Source: Actinomycetota bacterium
GTDB taxonomy: Bacteria; Actinomycetota; Actinomycetes; Streptosporangiales; Streptosporangiaceae
Reading direction: 5' to 3'
Assembly (NCBI GenBank): GCA_003168295.1
Contig: PMST01000155.1
Location: 1-7,362, forward strand
DNA: 7,362 nt
Each line of letters opens with the position of its first letter. Position 1 is the first letter of the stretch. Both the position numbers and the translations under genes were made by a program. The notes under the pieces were generated by a model. It saw nothing but the letters and a program-made list of their open reading frames with translations, ran no database searches and was not told the origin of the DNA. Below, piece by piece: positions 6,335 through 7,362 of this stretch.

Positions 6335-6387
6335 GTTATGACTGAGGTTAAAGTGACGACGGGCTCCGGCCGAAACGACGATCATCA

Positions 6388-6409
6388 GACCCTGATCGCT
6401 TCCAGGGCC
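6388..6409 (-). terminator. hairpin downstream of the HIT gene
   Basis: On the minus strand GGCCCTG (6409-6403) pairs with CAGGGTC (6394-6388) in a 7-bp stem with one G-U pair and an 8-nt loop, about 70 nt after the HIT stop codon. It would separate the HIT transcript from the phosphatase promoter. There is no U-tract, so this rests on symmetry and position. Confidence 0.35.
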
Positions 6410-6480
6410 AGATTTTATGACTCAATGCGAACCCGTCGCTACACAATGCTGTTATCTAGCCCGCCCGGACTTGGTATTGC

Positions 6481-6918
6481 TCAATCCGCGGGCAGTCCCT
6501 CCGCGGGCAGCGCCGCCCTGATCTTCTCCGCAAAGGCCTCGGCCGGGTGGGCGTCGTCGTAGGGATGCCGCGGGCCGAGCCAGAAGCGCAGGCCGTCGCG
6601 GAAGTTCCTCGGGATGACGTGCAGGTGCAGGTGCGGGACCGACTGGCTGACGACGTTGTTGACGAGGATCATCGAGCCGTCCGCGCCCAGGCCGTCTTCG
6701 ACCGCGCGCTCCAGGCGCTGAGCCGTGCCGAAGAACTCCGGTACCCAGTCGGCGGGCAGGTCGCTGAGCAGGCGGACGTGCAGCTTGGGGACGAGCAGCG
6801 TGTGGCCTCTGAAGAGCGGCCGGTGATCGAGAAAAGCGATCAGCCGTTCGGTCTCCAGGATTGTCACCGCCGTCGCCTCGCCGCTGATGATGGCGCAGAA
6901 GGCGCACGTTGCTGGCAT
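6481..6918 (-). CDS. HIT-family nucleotide-binding hydrolase
   Basis: This small cytosolic protein is predicted to hydrolyse nucleoside phosphoramidates or dinucleotide polyphosphates through a histidine intermediate. It has 145 residues, normal for the family. The histidine triad is SQSVPHLHLHVIP, with HLHLH at 96-100. An N-terminal CAFC (C5 and C8), with a histidine near 48 in VPKLHVRLL, suggests the zinc site seen in many bacterial HIT proteins. DHRPLFRGHTLLVPK (31-45) is the conserved substrate-side segment. The start is uncertain by one codon: the frame offers GTG at 6921 followed at once by ATG at 6918, and the only Shine-Dalgarno-like bases are a weak AGG about 7 to 10 nt upstream. It lies about 40 bp after the ATPase gene, probably in the same transcript. 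The natural substrate cannot be deduced. Such genes are scattered housekeeping loci and need not relate to the signalling neighbours. Confidence 0.94.
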   Translation of the reverse strand: MPATCAFCAIISGEATAVTILETERLIAFLDHRPLFRGHTLLVPKLHVRLLSDLPADWVPEFFGTAQRLERAVEDGLGADGSMILVNNVVSQSVPHLHLHVIPRNFRDGLRFWLGPRHPYDDAHPAEAFAEKIRAALPAEGLPAD

Positions 6919-6960
6919 CACGCGTGAGCCTATCGCCCCGGGCCCGCGACCGTCGGCTTG

Positions 6961-7362
6961 CTACAGCGTGAGCTCGAACCACACGCAGGTGCCGGTCGGC
7001 TCGCGCAGGAACCCCCAGCGCTCCGCGATCTCGTTGACGAGCTGGAACCCGCGTCCGTCCTCGTCATGCGCGTCAGCTTCGCGCCAGTGCGGCAGCCCGG
7101 TCCGCCCGTCATCGATGACATCCACGTGCACGACCGGACCGCAGTGGCTCACCGCGACGGTCACCCTCGCGGCGTCGGTCGCGTGCTGGACGGCGTTCGT
7201 CACGAGTTCACAGGCCAGCAGCTCAGCATCCAGCGAGGCGGGGTGATCGGCCAGGATGTCGCGGATGAACCTGCGGGCGACAGGCACCTCTTCAGCGCGC
7301 CGGGCGAAGGTCCGTGTGGCGCCCGCGGAGACGGCGGCGCCCGCGGGCCCTTTACCTGCCGC
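6961..7362 (-). CDS. RsbW-like ATPase / anti-sigma-factor kinase domain protein (5' truncated by window)
   Basis: This is a single HATPase_c_2 domain of the type found in anti-sigma factors that bind a sigma factor or phosphorylate a STAS antagonist. Many actinobacterial members have no known partner. The N box reads CELVTNAVQHA, then VDVIDDGRTGLPHW, the glycine box DEDGRGFQLV, and a terminal TGTCVWFELTL before TAG. A GTG at 7287 would give 108 residues. However, the frame stays open to the window edge, and the residues before that GTG (RTFARRAEEVPVARRFIRDIL) look like the usual first strand and helix of this domain. No ATG, GTG or TTG occurs in frame between 7288 and 7362. The GTG also has no spaced ribosome binding site, since its GAAGAG is immediately adjacent. 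I infer the real start lies past the window end. It precedes the HIT gene by about 40 bp. It shares the domain type with the C-terminus of the phosphatase but is clearly diverged from it. Confidence 0.88.
   Translation of the reverse strand, partial: AAGKGPAGAAVSAGATRTFARRAEEVPVARRFIRDILADHPASLDAELLACELVTNAVQHATDAARVTVAVSHCGPVVHVDVIDDGRTGLPHWREADAHDEDGRGFQLVNEIAERWGFLREPTGTCVWFELTL

Larger units (their letters stand above)
6302..6342. repeat. three TWATGAC heptamers at exact 17-bp spacing
   Basis: TAATGAC (6302-6308), TAATGAC (6319-6325) and TTATGAC (6336-6342) are direct repeats whose starts are 17 bp apart. A fourth, unphased TTATGAC is at 6415-6421. On the minus strand the motif is GTCATWA. 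Two copies lie downstream of and one just upstream of the perfect TATAAT, in the promoter region of the phosphatase gene. They are candidate binding sites for a transcription factor. Confidence 0.6.

Noticed and set aside
6311..6562. 83-codon plus-strand frame across the phosphatase promoter and the HIT 3' end
   Set aside because: It has no ribosome site or recognisable motif, and its second half is antisense to the HIT coding sequence.

Overview
The window looks like a stretch of chromosome from a high-GC Gram-positive actinobacterium. The coding regions are strongly GC-biased with G/C in third positions. GTG starts are used for glmS and for the phosphatase. The signalling proteins, a PAS-GAF-SpoIIE-HATPase fusion and a stand-alone RsbW-like ATPase, are typical of Streptomyces-like and Streptosporangiales-like genomes. 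I cannot name the genus from sequence alone.

Layout. Bases 1-67 may hold the last codons of an upstream plus-strand gene. glmS (101-1939, +) encodes glucosamine-6-phosphate synthase, the entry step to UDP-GlcNAc and peptidoglycan. A 475-bp gene-free stretch follows (1940-2414). It holds a strong hairpin just after glmS, an 18-bp tandem duplication, and an AT-richer promoter-like zone with a long imperfect dyad. Next is a membrane-anchored diguanylate cyclase (2415-3767, +) with an intact GGEEF active site and an RxxD inhibitory site. It converges on a 788-residue multidomain phosphatase/kinase (3835-6201, -). A 279-bp gap (6202-6480) separates the phosphatase from the gene upstream of it. This gap is AT-rich, with a perfect TATAAT on the minus strand and three heptamers spaced exactly 17 bp apart. 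Then come a HIT-family hydrolase (about 6481-6918, -) and a small anti-sigma-factor-like ATPase (6961 to beyond the window end, -), about 40 bp apart and probably co-transcribed.

How the genes may work together. glmS is housekeeping metabolism. The other large genes are signalling: c-di-GMP synthesis, and partner-switching (a PP2C-type phosphatase fused to a GHKL-type kinase, plus a second free kinase-like ATPase). No anti-sigma-factor antagonist (STAS protein) and no sigma factor lies in the window, so any partner must be encoded elsewhere. A functional link between the c-di-GMP enzyme and the phosphatase is only suggested by adjacency.

The genes belong to known families. The less ordinary material is in the non-coding and low-complexity parts: two separate 15-bp-period microrepeats in the phosphatase gene (one inside its PAS domain, one repeating the stop codon), the 17-bp-phased promoter motif, and the dyad spanning the putative cyclase promoter. 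I did not find a convincing new multi-gene system.
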